From Winogradskyella sp046545555 (GTDB taxonomy: Bacteria > Bacteroidota > Bacteroidia > Flavobacteriales > Flavobacteriaceae), in NCBI RefSeq assembly GCF_046545555.1, contig NZ_JBHZTH010000003.1:124001-188000 (forward strand): a DNA stretch of 64,000 nt, written 5' to 3'. Within the stretch, counting starts at the first letter, position 1; each line of letters starts with the position of its first letter. The translations under genes and the position numbers were made by a program. Under the pieces are notes generated by a model. The model saw only the letters and a program-made list of their open reading frames with translations, had not been told where the DNA came from and did no database searches. Of this stretch, positions 54,288 to 63,758 are shown piece by piece.

Positions 54288-54367
54288 AAAGAAGCTTTTT
54301 TGCACTGTTAAAAAAACTGTTAATCCATACTAAAGCTAATCTATAAGTGTTACTTTGTAAAAAACAT

Positions 54368-56173
54368 ATGGTTTTGAATAGTTTTAAGAATATCTTTTTT
54401 GTCCTTATCTTATGTCTTACCTTATCTGGTTTTTCGCAAGAAAAACAGAGAATACGTATTGAGTATGCTGGCATCGCTTCATCTAATCCTAACATTAATG
54501 AAGGTGCATTTGTGTTTCTAAGAGACGAGACGCAACAAATTCATTTTATTCATGAAGGAGTTAACATGTGGTGTGATAAGGCCATTTATTACGAGGATCA
54601 GGATTTCATTGAAGCCTTTAGTAACGTTGTAATGAAGCAAGGCGACTCTATTAATATGGTTGCTAAATATGTAGAATATAGTGGTAAAACACAATTAGCA
54701 TTTGCTCAAGGTGATGTTATTTTAACAGAGCCACAATCTACTTTAACAACCAATAAACTCTATTTTGATAGGACTAGACAACTCGCCTATTATAATACAA
54801 AAGGTAAAGTAGTTAGAGATTCTTCTGGAACTATTACTAGCCAAGTTGGCAGGTATTACATGAATGCTAAGAAATATCAATTTACTAAAGATGTAGTTTT
54901 AGTAAACCCAGATTACACACTAAAAACGGAACGCCTCGATTTCTTTCCAGACAATGGACACGCATATTTATTTGGTCCATCCACTATAGATGGCGAAGAT
55001 AGTACAGTGTATTGCGAACGCGGTTTTTATGACACCAACGCAAATACAGGTTATTTTCAGCGTAATGCTAAAATTAATTATGACGACAGAATCGTAGAGG
55101 GCGACAGTCTTTATTTTGATCGTGATAGAAGTTTTGCTTCTGCCACCAACAATATAAAAGTTACAGACACTATTAACAACAGCGTTGTTAGAGGACATTA
55201 CGCCGAAGTTTGGAAAGACAAAGATTCATTATTTATAACCAAACGTGCTTTGGCCATAACAGTACAAGAGAAAGACTCTGTTTACTTACATGCAGACACC
55301 TTAATGGTTACAGGTAAAGAAGATAATCGTATAACAAGAGCTTATTATAAAGCAAGATTATATAAGAGCGATTTAGCTGGTAAAGCAGATTCAATTCATG
55401 TAGACCATAAAACCGGATTAACTAAAATGATTAATTTAAGTCGCTTTAGTTCAGATGATATTTTTGCAACTACAAGGAAACCTGTACTTTGGAATTTAGA
55501 TAATCAAATCACTGGTGACACGATACATCTATTATCTAATGTAGAAACTGAAAAATTAGATTCTCTAAAAGTTTTTAATAATGCCTTCTTAGTCAGTAAG
55601 GATACAATTAGTGAAGATGCATTTAATCAAATTAAAGGACAACGCCTCATTGGTCTTTTTAGAGATAACGAACTCTACAATGTTGATATTATTAAGAATG
55701 CAGAAACGATTCGCTTTATGCGAAATGAAGAAAATGAACTAATTGGAATTCAAAAATCTAAATCTGGAAGTTTAAATATTCAAATTATTGACCAAGCCAT
55801 CGAAGAAGTTCGATTTATAAATCAAATAGATGGGAACATATATCCTGAAGATGAGTTTCCTAAGAGTGGTAAACGATTAAGAGGGTTTGATTGGAGAGGA
55901 GAAGAACGTCTAACTTCTATTAATGATTTATTTAAGGATGAAGCACCAATAGTTTTACCAATAATTAAAGGACTTCACGATTACATACCACCCGAAGAAT
56001 TTGTTGACGACAGTGTTACAAAGCGAATTGAAGAAGCTGGTAAAACAACACCTAACAAACCTAATAAAGCAGCAAGAAATCTTCCGAAGAAAACTACGAC
56101 TGTAATCCCGGTAGTGCCTGAAATGAAACCGGTAAAAAGTACAAAAGAAAAAAAAGCTAAAGAAGGTCAATAA
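54368..56173 (+). CDS. OstA/LptA-like exported protein
   Basis: A 601-residue protein with a signal peptide (about 1-23, LCLTLSGFSQ) and a long beta-jellyroll of OstA type with repeated motifs such as DKAIYYEDQDFIEAFSNVVMKQGD, in parts, EGDSLYFDRDRSFASA and ANKLYFD-like segments. It probably bridges lipopolysaccharide transport between the membranes, like LptA/LptD N-terminal domains. The C-terminus is basic (KSTKEKKAKEGQ). The GTG at 54347 in frame would break the signal; I chose ATG 54368. Confidence 0.85.
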   Translation: MVLNSFKNIFFVLILCLTLSGFSQEKQRIRIEYAGIASSNPNINEGAFVFLRDETQQIHFIHEGVNMWCDKAIYYEDQDFIEAFSNVVMKQGDSINMVAKYVEYSGKTQLAFAQGDVILTEPQSTLTTNKLYFDRTRQLAYYNTKGKVVRDSSGTITSQVGRYYMNAKKYQFTKDVVLVNPDYTLKTERLDFFPDNGHAYLFGPSTIDGEDSTVYCERGFYDTNANTGYFQRNAKINYDDRIVEGDSLYFDRDRSFASATNNIKVTDTINNSVVRGHYAEVWKDKDSLFITKRALAITVQEKDSVYLHADTLMVTGKEDNRITRAYYKARLYKSDLAGKADSIHVDHKTGLTKMINLSRFSSDDIFATTRKPVLWNLDNQITGDTIHLLSNVETEKLDSLKVFNNAFLVSKDTISEDAFNQIKGQRLIGLFRDNELYNVDIIKNAETIRFMRNEENELIGIQKSKSGSLNIQIIDQAIEEVRFINQIDGNIYPEDEFPKSGKRLRGFDWRGEERLTSINDLFKDEAPIVLPIIKGLHDYIPPEEFVDDSVTKRIEEAGKTTPNKPNKAARNLPKKTTTVIPVVPEMKPVKSTKEKKAKEGQ

Positions 56174-56174
56174 A

Positions 56175-57350
56175 TTGGAGCAAGACTTTTTTAAATATCA
56201 AGCTCAGACAACACCACATCCATTGGCAATGGAAGTAAGTCATGCAAAAGGCTCTTATATTTTTAATAAAAACGGTAAATCTTATCTCGATTTTGTAGCT
56301 GGAGTTTCAGCCTGCAGTTTAGGACACTCTAACCCTAAGGTTATTAATGCTGTTAAGGTCCAATTAGATAAATATTTGCATGTTATGGTCTATGGAGAAT
56401 ACATCCAAGAACCAGCTTTAGAGTTATCTAAATTGTTAGCAGCCCATTTACCAAAACCCTTAGAGACTACATATTTAGTAAATTCTGGAACCGAAGCAAT
56501 TGAAGGTAGCATTAAACTAGCACGTCGTTATACTGGGAGAAGTGAAATTATAGCAGCCAAAAATGCATATCATGGAAATACCATGGGTTCTTTAAGCTTA
56601 ATGGACTATGAAGAGCGTAAACAACCTTTTTTACCATTAATACCAGATATAAAACATATTGAATTTAACTGCGAATGGTGCTTACATCAAATTACAAAAA
56701 ATACAGCAGGTGTGATTTTAGAAACTATTCAAGGTGGAGCTGGTTTTATAGAGCCAATTAATGATTATCTAGCCAAAGTACAAAAACGCTGTAATGATGT
56801 TGGTGCACTTTTTATTTTAGATGAAATTCAACCAGGAATAGGTAGAACTGGTAAACTATTTGGTTTTCAGAATTATAACTGTAAACCAGATGTAGTTGTT
56901 ACTGGTAAAGGATTAGGTGGTGGCTTACCAATTGGAGCCTTCACTGCTTCTAAAAAAATGATGGATACTTTAAAGGATAACCCAAAATTAGGACACATTA
57001 CAACCTTTGGAGGTAATCCTGTTATTGCAGCGGCCGCATTAGCCACATTGAGTGAGGTTTTAGAATCCAATTTAATGCGTGATGCATTAGAAAAAGAAGA
57101 TCTTATTCGTAAACATCTTCGGCACCCTCTAATTAAAGAAATAAGAGGCAAAGGCCTAATGCTAGCCATTATAATGGAAAGTTCAGATATTGCAAACACA
57201 TTAATTTTAAGTGCACAAGATCGAGGGTTAATTCTATTTTGGCTACTTTTTGAACCTCGAGCAGTAAGAATCACTCCCCCTTTAACTATTTCTAAGCAAG
57301 AAATTATTACAGGCTGTAATTTAATAACTTCTATTTTAGATTCAATATAA
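56175..57350 (+). CDS. class III aminotransferase (PLP-dependent)
   Basis: A 391-residue enzyme of the acetylornithine/GABA aminotransferase type. LVNSGTEAIEGSIKLARRYTG binds the PLP phosphate (split here), AYHGNTMGSL and LDEIQPGIGRTG follow, and the PLP Lys245 is in VVTGKGLGGGLPIGAF. The start codon is TTG at 56175: it lies one base after the OstA-like stop and there is no ATG before residue 19, where sequence conservation has already begun. The substrate cannot be named. Confidence 0.9.
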   Translation: MEQDFFKYQAQTTPHPLAMEVSHAKGSYIFNKNGKSYLDFVAGVSACSLGHSNPKVINAVKVQLDKYLHVMVYGEYIQEPALELSKLLAAHLPKPLETTYLVNSGTEAIEGSIKLARRYTGRSEIIAAKNAYHGNTMGSLSLMDYEERKQPFLPLIPDIKHIEFNCEWCLHQITKNTAGVILETIQGGAGFIEPINDYLAKVQKRCNDVGALFILDEIQPGIGRTGKLFGFQNYNCKPDVVVTGKGLGGGLPIGAFTASKKMMDTLKDNPKLGHITTFGGNPVIAAAALATLSEVLESNLMRDALEKEDLIRKHLRHPLIKEIRGKGLMLAIIMESSDIANTLILSAQDRGLILFWLLFEPRAVRITPPLTISKQEIITGCNLITSILDSI

Positions 57351-57509
57351 CTTTACTCAGACTTATTTAACCTATTGATTTTCAATTAATAAAAGATTTT
57401 ATTTTAAGTTTCATTTCAATGTTAATTAATTTGTTAAAAACAATAATCTATAAATCTTAGATGTATAAATGATAAGAGTAACTTCGAGTAGTGAATATTT
57501 AAACTGCTT

Positions 57510-58916
57510 ATGAATTATAGTCAAGACGACGAAAAATTTCCGCTTACTCGATTTGAATCTATGCTTAAAACAAATGATATTTTGTTTTTTGATTCTAGTG
57601 AATTCGAAAATATTATTCACCATTACTTAGAAAATGGTAAAATAGCTTTATCTAAAAGGGCCATTAAGTTAGGATTAGAACAACACCCTTCTTCAATAAA
57701 TTTAAGATTATTTCAAGTTGAAATTTTAGTGATTGAAAATAAATTTTCTGAAGCTGATGATGTATTAGATATGCTTCATGATTTAGAACCAAATAACGAA
57801 GAAATATTCATTCAAAAAGCAAATGTTCTTTCTAAACAAGATAAACACGAAGAAGCAATAAACACCTTACTAATTGCCATTGATATTTCTAGTACACCAA
57901 ATGAAGATGCAGATCTATACGCTTTAGTTGGTATGGAATATCTTTTTTTAGATCAATTTGAAAATGCTATTATCTATTTCAAAAAATGTTTAGACTCTGA
58001 CATCTCTGATTATTCTGCACTGCACAACATAGTTTATTGTTATGATTTTTTAAATAAAAATGAAGAAGCCATAACTTACCTTAATAACTTCCTAGATAGA
58101 AACCCTTATTGTGAGGTAGCATGGCACCAATTAGGACGTCAATACTTTACAATTAAAGATTATTCTAAAGCTAATGCTGCTTTTGATTTCGCAATAATCT
58201 CTGACGACACGTTTGTCAGTGCTTATATTGAAAAAGGGAAGATTTTAGAAAAATTAAAGCAGTACGACGAAGCCATTGAGAATTATAAAATAACTTTAGC
58301 CTTAGATGAACCTACTTCTTTTGCTTTATTACGTATTGGTTATTGTTATGATAAATTAGAACAAGATGATCTTGCAATACAATTCTTTAAAAAGACTATT
58401 GATGAGGATGCGCTATTAGATAAGGGTTGGATAGCCATTACAAAGTTCTACATGAAACGTTTAAACTATCAAAAAGCGCTTCATTACATTAATAAGGCTG
58501 TAAATATTGACGGCGAAAATGTTTTATACTGGAAACTTTTTGCAACTATTAATAAGCGATTAAATTTTCTTGAAGAAGCAGAAATTGGCTATAAACGTAC
58601 ATTAGATTTAGGGAATTATGAATTAGAGACTTGGCTCGATAGAGGAGATATTCTAACTGCTTTAGGTGAATATGAAGCTGCTATTTACAACTTAATTCAA
58701 GCTACTGAATTCTATCCGGAAAATGCCGAGATTGAATATCGTCTAGGAGGTTTATATTTTACAACGCTTAAGTCAGAAGAAGGCCGTTTTCATCTAAAAA
58801 ATGCTGTAAGACTTAATAAAGATTATAGTTTTATAATTTCCGAATTATTTCCAAGCCTTAACGATAGACCGATGATTAGAGCTATTATTTCAGATTCTAA
58901 AAACACCTCAAATTAA
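57510..58916 (+). CDS. TPR-repeat protein
   Basis: A 468-residue cytosolic protein without signal peptide, made almost entirely of TPR units (about eleven), such as KALHYINKAVNIDGENVLYW and ENAIIYFKKCLDSDISDY. The first 40 residues (YSQDDEKFPLTRFESMLKT) are distinct and conserved-looking. TPR superhelices mediate protein-protein contacts. The gene is a constant neighbour of DUF368 and aroE in this group as I recall, but the function is not known. Confidence 0.88.
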   Translation: MNYSQDDEKFPLTRFESMLKTNDILFFDSSEFENIIHHYLENGKIALSKRAIKLGLEQHPSSINLRLFQVEILVIENKFSEADDVLDMLHDLEPNNEEIFIQKANVLSKQDKHEEAINTLLIAIDISSTPNEDADLYALVGMEYLFLDQFENAIIYFKKCLDSDISDYSALHNIVYCYDFLNKNEEAITYLNNFLDRNPYCEVAWHQLGRQYFTIKDYSKANAAFDFAIISDDTFVSAYIEKGKILEKLKQYDEAIENYKITLALDEPTSFALLRIGYCYDKLEQDDLAIQFFKKTIDEDALLDKGWIAITKFYMKRLNYQKALHYINKAVNIDGENVLYWKLFATINKRLNFLEEAEIGYKRTLDLGNYELETWLDRGDILTALGEYEAAIYNLIQATEFYPENAEIEYRLGGLYFTTLKSEEGRFHLKNAVRLNKDYSFIISELFPSLNDRPMIRAIISDSKNTSN

Positions 58917-58954
58917 TAAAAAATCATACCTTAGCATTACCATAATATAAAGAA

Positions 58955-59923
58955 ATGCAAAGACGTTTAATAGACTATTTATTAATAACATTTAAAGGCA
59001 TTGCGATGGGTGCAGCAGATGTTGTACCTGGTGTTTCTGGAGGAACTATTGCTTTTATTTCTGGCATATACGAAGAGCTTCTTGAAAGCATTGATAAAGT
59101 TGGACTAGATGTTTTTAAAGTATGGAAAAAAGAGGGTTTTAAAACTGCTTGGAATTCTATAAACGGAAACTTCCTTCTGGCATTATTTTCTGGTATTGCT
59201 ATTAGTATCCTCTCTCTGGCAAAAATTATAAAATGGTTATTACATAATGAACCTGTACTATTATGGTCCTTCTTTTTTGGTTTGGTACTTGCAAGTATTC
59301 TTTATATAGCAAAGCAAATTAAAGGTTGGTCTATAAAAGTTATTATTGCGGTTATAGTCACATCTGTATTATCGTATTTTATAACATTAGCAGAACCTTT
59401 TGCTTCACCAGATAGCTCTATTTATTTATTATTTTGCGGATTTATAGCAATTATAGCAATGATACTTCCTGGTGTCTCTGGCGCCTTCATTTTATTAATT
59501 TTAGGTGCATACCAAACAGCTATTGACACTATTAATAATCTTATTGAAGGATTATCAACAGGGAATATGGAACTTTTTAAAGATGCATTATTTAAATTTG
59601 CTCTTTTAGCGTTAGGAGCCATTGTTGGACTCAAAGTCTTTTCTAAAGCACTCAATTGGATGTTTAAGCATCAAAAGAACTTAACTCTAGCCATTTTAAC
59701 TGGTTTTATGATTGGCTCTCTAAACAAGATTTGGCCTTGGAAAGAAGTTTTAAAAACCCGTGTCAACTCAGAAGGAGTAGAGGTTACACTTTTAGACAAA
59801 AGTATTCTACCAACATCCTACGATGGAGATAACCAAATTGTAATGGCGTTAGTTTTCATTGTTATTGGGTTCGCAGCTATTCTCATTTTAGAAAGTTTAG
59901 GGAGACAAAAAAATAAGGCCTAA
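58955..59923 (+). CDS. DUF368 membrane protein (first paralogue)
   Basis: A 322-residue polytopic protein with the DUF368 hallmark GIAMGAADVVPGVSGGTIAFISGIYEE (split), a repeated IIAMILPGVSGAFILLILG in the second half, and GSLNKIWPWKE near the end. Members are now associated with undecaprenyl-phosphate flipping (PopT/DUF368 type) in some bacteria; I apply this by family only. Its stop overlaps the next start (TAATG). Confidence 0.9.
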   Translation: MQRRLIDYLLITFKGIAMGAADVVPGVSGGTIAFISGIYEELLESIDKVGLDVFKVWKKEGFKTAWNSINGNFLLALFSGIAISILSLAKIIKWLLHNEPVLLWSFFFGLVLASILYIAKQIKGWSIKVIIAVIVTSVLSYFITLAEPFASPDSSIYLLFCGFIAIIAMILPGVSGAFILLILGAYQTAIDTINNLIEGLSTGNMELFKDALFKFALLALGAIVGLKVFSKALNWMFKHQKNLTLAILTGFMIGSLNKIWPWKEVLKTRVNSEGVEVTLLDKSILPTSYDGDNQIVMALVFIVIGFAAILILESLGRQKNKA

Positions 59924-60942
59924 TGCCTGGCTCTAGAACTTTAAAAGACAACATATTTCTCGTCATTAAAGGTTTGGCTATGGGCGCAGCTAATAAAGTA
60001 CCTGGCGTATCTGGTGGTGTGGTAGCGTTTGTTGCTGGGTTTTATGAAGAATTTATTTATTCTCTTCAACGTGTTAACAAAAAGGCCTTTAAACTCCTAT
60101 TCAATGGTCGTATAAAAAGTTTTTATAATTACATTAACGGTCACTTTTTAAGCTTACTTTTCTTAGGAATGATTATTAGTTACTTCAGTGTTTCTAAGGT
60201 TTTAGATTATTTAATAGTACATTATCAATTGTATGTATGGAGTTTGTTTTTTGGAATGATTCTAGGTTCCATATATTATATTAGTAAAGATTTTGGTGAA
60301 TGGAAAAGAAAAACAATTTTCGCTCTCTTTTTAGGTGCTGCTGCTGGTCTTAGTATTAGTTTTTTAGATCCTGCTACTGAAAATGATAACCTAATCTTTG
60401 TTTTTTTCTGTGGTATAATTAGTGTCTCTGGAATGACTCTTCCTGGGTTTTCTGGATCTTTTATTCTTATTCTACTAGGCAATTATGTATTGCTTTTAGT
60501 AGATTCTGTGAATGCCTTATATGATACAATTTTTGATATCTTTAGTGGTGATTTTGAATTTATAAAAAATGAAGCACGTGTAAGAATGCTTAAAGTTTTA
60601 GGCATATTTACTTTGGGCTCTGTAACTGGTTTAGTAACCTTTTCTCACATATTAAGCTATATTTTAAAACAATATAAGAGTGTAACACTTGCAACTATAA
60701 TGGGATTTATTATTGGCTCATTAGGTGTGGTATGGCCTTGGAAAGAAACGATTTACAAAGTTAATTCTGAAGGTGCACTAATTTTAGACTCTACAGGAAA
60801 ACACATCATTGAAAATTACCAACGGTATTTGCCCGAATTCAATACGCAAACTTACATTGCAATTTCATATATTAGCTTAGGCATCCTTATAGTATTAGGA
60901 TTAGAATGGTATGGACAACAAACAAGAAAAGTCAAAATTTAA
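59923..60942 (+). CDS. DUF368 membrane protein (second paralogue)
   Basis: A 339-residue paralogue of the preceding gene with GLAMGAANKVPGVSGGVVAF in the first half, SGMTLPGFSGSFILILLG in the second, and GSLGVVWPWKET near the end. Asn replaces the Asp of the first copy in the GAAxxVPG motif. The two are translationally coupled by 1 bp, and the 3' end overlaps aroE by 32 bp. Two copies in a row may form a heteromer; this is inference. Confidence 0.9.
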   Translation: MPGSRTLKDNIFLVIKGLAMGAANKVPGVSGGVVAFVAGFYEEFIYSLQRVNKKAFKLLFNGRIKSFYNYINGHFLSLLFLGMIISYFSVSKVLDYLIVHYQLYVWSLFFGMILGSIYYISKDFGEWKRKTIFALFLGAAAGLSISFLDPATENDNLIFVFFCGIISVSGMTLPGFSGSFILILLGNYVLLLVDSVNALYDTIFDIFSGDFEFIKNEARVRMLKVLGIFTLGSVTGLVTFSHILSYILKQYKSVTLATIMGFIIGSLGVVWPWKETIYKVNSEGALILDSTGKHIIENYQRYLPEFNTQTYIAISYISLGILIVLGLEWYGQQTRKVKI

Positions 60943-61672
60943 ATTCGGTTTAGTAGGTAAAGATATATCCTATTCATTTTCTAGAGATTATTTTGCTAAA
61001 AAATTTGAGCGAAAAGGCTTATTACATTCCTATGTTAACTTTGACTTAAAGCGTATTGGAAAATTAGACGATATTATTCTTAATACAAATAATCTAAAAG
61101 GTTTAAATGTTACAATTCCATATAAAGAAGAGGTCATTCCTATGCTAGATGATTTAAATAAGCGTGCTCGTAAAATCGGAGCGGTTAACACCATCAGAAT
61201 CACTCGTTATAAAAAACTCATAGGATATAATACCGATTATTATGGTTTTAAAAACTCATTAAAACCACATTTAAAAAAGCATCATAAACACGCTTTAATT
61301 CTTGGTACTGGTGGCGCATCAAAGGCTATTGCATATGCGCTTAAAAAGCTAAAAATTCAATATGATTATGTCTCGCGTTCTCCGAAAGAAGGAGTGAAAT
61401 TTTTATATTCAGATTTAACTGATGACATAATATCCACATATAATATTATTATTAATTGTACACCGATAGGTACTTTTCCTAACGTAAATTTTTGCCCAGA
61501 TATACCGTATGAAGGTATTACAGACAAGCACATATTATACGATCTAATTTACAATCCTGAACAAACTAAATTTCTCAGTTGTGGAGACATGAAAGGCGCT
61601 ACAACTATTAATGGTTTAGAAATGTTAAAACTACAAGCCGAAAAATCTTGGGAAATTTGGAATAAGTCTTAA
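60911..61672 (+). CDS. aroE: shikimate dehydrogenase
   Basis: A 253-residue enzyme of the shikimate pathway that reduces 3-dehydroshikimate with NADPH. The N-terminal substrate domain has GKDISYSFSRDYF and GLNVTIPYKEEV with the catalytic Lys, then GAVNTIR and NTDYYGF with Asp. The NADP fold starts LILGTGGASKAI, and GATTINGLEML closes the chain. The start overlaps the second DUF368 gene by 32 bp. Confidence 0.93.
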   Translation: MDNKQEKSKFKFGLVGKDISYSFSRDYFAKKFERKGLLHSYVNFDLKRIGKLDDIILNTNNLKGLNVTIPYKEEVIPMLDDLNKRARKIGAVNTIRITRYKKLIGYNTDYYGFKNSLKPHLKKHHKHALILGTGGASKAIAYALKKLKIQYDYVSRSPKEGVKFLYSDLTDDIISTYNIIINCTPIGTFPNVNFCPDIPYEGITDKHILYDLIYNPEQTKFLSCGDMKGATTINGLEMLKLQAEKSWEIWNKS

Positions 61673-61750
61673 TACTGAGCTAAGCTTCTATTTCCTTTTT
61701 ATTTCACGGAGTTGTTACTATCTTTAACGTCCTTATAAAAACAACGACAT

Positions 61751-63715
61751 ATGTCTGAGAACGATAACCTGCTAAATGCAGATGGAAAAAACGAAGTAGA
61801 ATCACAAGAGTCTACTCCTACACAAAAAACAAACCCAGAGGCTGGAACTACTAGTAATAACATAGCTGCAGTTAACCCAGAAAAAGAAGAATTAACAGAA
61901 GAATCTTCTGAGACTCCTATTGAGCATGTTGACGAAATTGAAGCCTCAAACGCAGAGGATGCTGAAGATGAATCTAATGTCGAACGGCATGATGTGGAAG
62001 AAAAGGACTACCACTCCATGTCAATGCAAGAATTGTCAACTGAATTAAATAGGCTTTTAAAGCACCACAAAGTGCAGACAATTTCTAAACAAGTTAATGA
62101 AATTAAATCAGAATTTAATGGCAAATACAGTCAGTTACTCGAGGAGAAAAAGGAAGAATTTATAAATGACGGCGGTAACGAGATTGACTTTTATTATACC
62201 AACGATACTAAGAAATTATTTAATCAACTTTATAAAGACTATAAACAATCTATAAGTTCTTATTACAAGGAACGTGAGCAAAATTTAAAGCAAAACCTTG
62301 AAAATAGATTATCAATAATAGAGGACATCAAAGGCTTACTTTCTGTAGAAGAAAATATGGGTACTACCTATAAAACCTTTAAAGAACTTCAAGAAAAATG
62401 GCGTAATGCCGGACCAATTCCTAGAGATAAATACAATAACGCTTGGAACACCTATCACCATCACGTTGAACGTTTCTATGATTTCTTACATCTTAATAAT
62501 GATTTAAGAGACATGGACTTTAAGCATAACTATGAGCAAAAAATTAAGATTATAGAACGTGCTGAAGAACTTGTTACTGATAACAATACAAATCGCACTT
62601 TTCGAGAATTACAAGTACTCCATAAACTTTGGAAAGAAGAACTAGGGCCTGTAGCTAAAGTACATAGAGACGAAATATGGGAACGCTTTAGTAATGCAAC
62701 AAAAGCAATTCATGATAAACGACAAGCCTATTATGCCGATTTAGATAAAGCCCACCAAAAGAATCTAGAAAGAAAGGAAGAACTTATATCTCAGATACAA
62801 GCGATAGCTGATGACGAGACCAATGCTCATGGTGCGTGGCAAAACAAGATTAAGGAAGTTGAAACTTTGCGAGATGCATTCTTCAAAGCAGGGAAAGTGC
62901 CTCTAAAGGTAAATGAAGCCACTTGGGCAAAATTTAAAGATGCGGTTAGAAAATTCAATCGTGGAAAAAATAAATTCTATAAAGAATTAAAGAAAGACCA
63001 ATACACCAACTTACAAAAGAAGAAAGAGCTTATTAAAATTGCTGAAGAACATAAAGAGAGTGATGATTTTGTCAATGTAACTCCTTTGATGAAGAAAATT
63101 CAAAACGACTGGAAGAAAATAGGGCACGTACCTAGACGTGATAGCGATAAAATATGGAAACAATTTAAGGGAGCCTGTAATCACTTCTTTGATAGAATGA
63201 ATGCTGAGCGTAAAGCAAAGGATCAACATTTATATGATGCCTTCGATAAAAAAACCAAACTATTAGACGCCTTAAAAGAATTAAAATTGTCAGATGATCC
63301 TAAAACGGATATAAAAACCTTACAGGCTAAAATCTCTGAATGGAAAACAGTTGGTTATGTACCTCAAAATAAAAGATATATTGATGGTAAATTCTATAAA
63401 GCCATTGATGATGCTTTCGATAAGCTTAAGATGGATAAGTCTAAGTTAGAAATGATAAAGTTTGAAAGTAAATTAGAGAATCTTGCTGATTCTGATGATA
63501 CTAGGCTACTAGATAATGAACAAAACTTTATTAGAAAACGTATTGGAGAGGTACAATCTGAAATTACACAGTTAGAAAACAACTTGCAGTTTTTCTCTAA
63601 TGTAGATTCTGATAATCCATTGGTAAAAGATGTGCATAAAAATATAGACAATCACAAAAAAGATTTAGATACTTGGAAAGCTAAGTTGATTAAGATTCGT
63701 GGAATGTATAGTTAG
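61751..63715 (+). CDS. DUF349-repeat protein
   Basis: A 654-residue very acidic and helical cytosolic protein. The first 105 residues are a low-complexity Glu/Asp/Ser/Thr region. Several DUF349 repeats then follow, recognisable by W-x-x-xGxVPRxxxxxxWxxF motifs (EKWRNAGPIPRDKYNNAW, NDWKKIGHVPRRDSDKIW, EWKTVGYVPQNKRY). Long coiled-coil segments are expected. The function of DUF349 proteins is unclear. It lies 78 bp after aroE and is closed by a strong terminator. Confidence 0.9.
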   Translation: MSENDNLLNADGKNEVESQESTPTQKTNPEAGTTSNNIAAVNPEKEELTEESSETPIEHVDEIEASNAEDAEDESNVERHDVEEKDYHSMSMQELSTELNRLLKHHKVQTISKQVNEIKSEFNGKYSQLLEEKKEEFINDGGNEIDFYYTNDTKKLFNQLYKDYKQSISSYYKEREQNLKQNLENRLSIIEDIKGLLSVEENMGTTYKTFKELQEKWRNAGPIPRDKYNNAWNTYHHHVERFYDFLHLNNDLRDMDFKHNYEQKIKIIERAEELVTDNNTNRTFRELQVLHKLWKEELGPVAKVHRDEIWERFSNATKAIHDKRQAYYADLDKAHQKNLERKEELISQIQAIADDETNAHGAWQNKIKEVETLRDAFFKAGKVPLKVNEATWAKFKDAVRKFNRGKNKFYKELKKDQYTNLQKKKELIKIAEEHKESDDFVNVTPLMKKIQNDWKKIGHVPRRDSDKIWKQFKGACNHFFDRMNAERKAKDQHLYDAFDKKTKLLDALKELKLSDDPKTDIKTLQAKISEWKTVGYVPQNKRYIDGKFYKAIDDAFDKLKMDKSKLEMIKFESKLENLADSDDTRLLDNEQNFIRKRIGEVQSEITQLENNLQFFSNVDSDNPLVKDVHKNIDNHKKDLDTWKAKLIKIRGMYS

Positions 63716-63724
63716 TTATAAATC

Positions 63725-63758
63725 AAAACCCATCAGTTACCAACTGATGGGTTTTGCC
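63725..63758 (+). terminator. strong Rho-independent terminator
   Basis: AAAACCCATCAGTT (63725-63738) pairs perfectly with AACTGATGGGTTTT (63742-63755). The 14 bp stem lies just after the DUF349 gene stop. The stem itself provides the T-run, and its A-side could also stop transcription coming from the right. Confidence 0.88.

Noticed and set aside
54288..54310. AAAAAGAAGCTTTTTT as a terminator of purA
   Set aside because: The stem is almost purely A/T and very short; it is not distinguishable from background in this AT-rich sequence.
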